Shown here in pieces: positions 54,483-55,262 of a stretch of DNA of 55,262 nucleotides. The position numbers were made by a program, and so were the translations under genes. This DNA comes from Treponema sp. (lineage in GTDB: Bacteria > Spirochaetota > Spirochaetia > Treponematales > Breznakiellaceae). Where the stretch lies: positions 1 through 55,262 of the forward strand of contig JAIRQN010000086.1 of the NCBI GenBank assembly GCA_031256445.1, in the 5' to 3' direction. The stretch's first letter is position 1. Every line of letters starts with the position of its first letter. The notes under the pieces were generated by a model that searched no databases, was not told the origin of the DNA, and saw only the letters and a program-made list of their open reading frames with translations.

Positions 54483-55262
54483 TTTTCATGTTCACATAAC
54501 GCCGCCTGATATAACGGCCAATTGGGAAAAATACGCGCAAAAAGAGCCGTATTTTTCTTTGATTTCGCGCAGCAAAGTCAATAAATTTGCCGCTGCGGAA
54601 GATGTCATTGAAATGCTCCACCGCGAAGGTTTTGACAGGGCGGTTGTTTTTGGATTTGCTTTTTGCGATATTGGGCTGTGCCGTTATGTGAATGACTATG
54701 TGATTGAAAAAACCAGGCAGTTCCCGGATAAGCTTACAGGATTCGCCGTTGCGCCGCCCGGCACGGAAGGAAATTCCAGCGGAAGGGAAACGGCGGCTGA
54801 GATTGAACGCTGCCACAGCGCCGGACTGAAAGGGGCGGGGGAGTTGTTTCCGCACGGCCAGGGGATTAATCTGGAAGATGAGAAACAGACTCAGGCGATA
54901 ACCGGCGTTTGCACAGAACGGGGCATTCCGCTTTTGCTTCACTGCAATGAGCCAGTAGGACATCTTTACGCAGGAAAAACAGACATGCCGTTCGCGAAAT
55001 TTGAAAAATTTATCTGCGCCAACAGCGGTTTAAAAATAATTCTCGCGCACTGGGGCGGCGGCATATTTATTTATGAAACAATGCGCGAAATAAATGACAA
55101 TTTCCGCAATGTCTGGTATGACACCGCTGTTACTCCGTTCCTTTACGATGAAAGAATCTACCGCGCAGCCAAAGCGCTGGGTTTAACGGAAAAAATCCTT
55201 TTTGGCAGCGACTTCCCCATTCTTCCGCCTTCGCGTTATACAAGCGGCCTTGAAAATAGCGG
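54472..55262 (+). CDS. Amidohydrolase family 2 metal-dependent hydrolase (partial, cut by window end)
   Basis: The ATG at 54472 overlaps the S-component gene by 11 bases, and the frame stays open to the end of the window (263 codons seen). The TIM-barrel amidohydrolase_2 motifs are visible: HVH after the first strand (MKIDFHVHI), LLLHCNEP, ILAHWGGG and LFGSDFP near the end. It probably hydrolyses or decarboxylates a small molecule. Cotranscription with the ECF transporter suggests its substrate or product is the imported compound. Confidence 0.85.
   Translation, partial: MKIDFHVHITPPDITANWEKYAQKEPYFSLISRSKVNKFAAAEDVIEMLHREGFDRAVVFGFAFCDIGLCRYVNDYVIEKTRQFPDKLTGFAVAPPGTEGNSSGRETAAEIERCHSAGLKGAGELFPHGQGINLEDEKQTQAITGVCTERGIPLLLHCNEPVGHLYAGKTDMPFAKFEKFICANSGLKIILAHWGGGIFIYETMREINDNFRNVWYDTAVTPFLYDERIYRAAKALGLTEKILFGSDFPILPPSRYTSGLENS

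Overview
The window looks like a spirochaete chromosome, most likely a Treponema-type member of the Spirochaetales; this is inferred from gene content, not from any search. Clues are the ribosomal protein block in which secY runs straight into rpmJ without adk, map or infA between them, several lipoproteins with loose spirochaetal lipoboxes, a PlzA-like PilZ protein, a stand-alone membrane PASTA protein, a bacterial GH3 protein and GTP-dependent PEP carboxykinase. The window is almost fully coding. No gap exceeds about 300 bases, and no tRNA, rRNA, CRISPR array, insertion sequence or prophage was seen.

Region by region. 1-6570 (+): end of the spc operon and the alpha operon (rplF end, rplR, rpsE, rpmD, rplO, secY, rpmJ, rpsM, rpsK, rpsD, rpoA, rplQ) closed by a small zinc-ribbon gene. 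6577-11000 (-): a five-gene run with a tiny Cys-rich protein, release factor RF1, its methylase PrmC, a CapA-type lipoprotein and an aldo/keto reductase fused to a ferredoxin domain. 11100-16177 (+): a membrane protein, a TPR lipoprotein, GtrA, a DPM1-like glycosyltransferase and a GT-C membrane glycosyltransferase, probably a lipid-linked sugar system. 16194-19458 (-): ABC-F protein and DEAD-box helicase. 19586-23530 (+): enolase and Lon. 23533-25923 (-): small unknown, PilZ protein, mannose-1-phosphate guanylyltransferase. 26028-28524 (+): def, fmt, PASTA protein. 28582-32847 (-): PEPCK, HAD phosphatase, GH3 protein. 33035-44514: topoisomerase IV subunits parE and parC, separated by an acyltransferase, an outer-membrane-like protein, two lipoproteins on the minus strand and a receiver-only protein; a coiled-coil membrane protein follows parC. 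44518-50873: adenylate/guanylate cyclase (-), a small unknown, a methyltransferase, glycerol kinase, an unusual PRPP synthetase and a HAD phosphatase. 50948-55262: a zinc-ribbon protein with a histone-H1-like tail (-), then a complete ECF transporter (T, fused A-A', S) followed by a metal-dependent amidohydrolase cut by the window end.

The most notable signal is regulatory. At several genes (pilZ, def, the OMP-like gene at 37315, the lipoprotein at 40654, the cyclase at 46206, and less clearly parC, the DEAD helicase and manC) a -10 box sits only 6-8 bases before an ATG that has no Shine-Dalgarno sequence. In five of these a TTGAnn -35 box lies exactly 17 bases upstream of the -10. These transcripts should therefore be leaderless, whereas neighbours such as pckG, glpK and the glycosyltransferase gene have normal leaders with a Shine-Dalgarno sequence. 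Other highlights are a G9 tract inside a lipoprotein gene whose promoter is overlapped by a perfect 13-bp dyad, a receiver domain lacking its phospho-acceptor Asp, an ECF ATPase fusion with a degenerate second signature motif, and a 15-bp tandem repeat beside the ECF T coupling motif.
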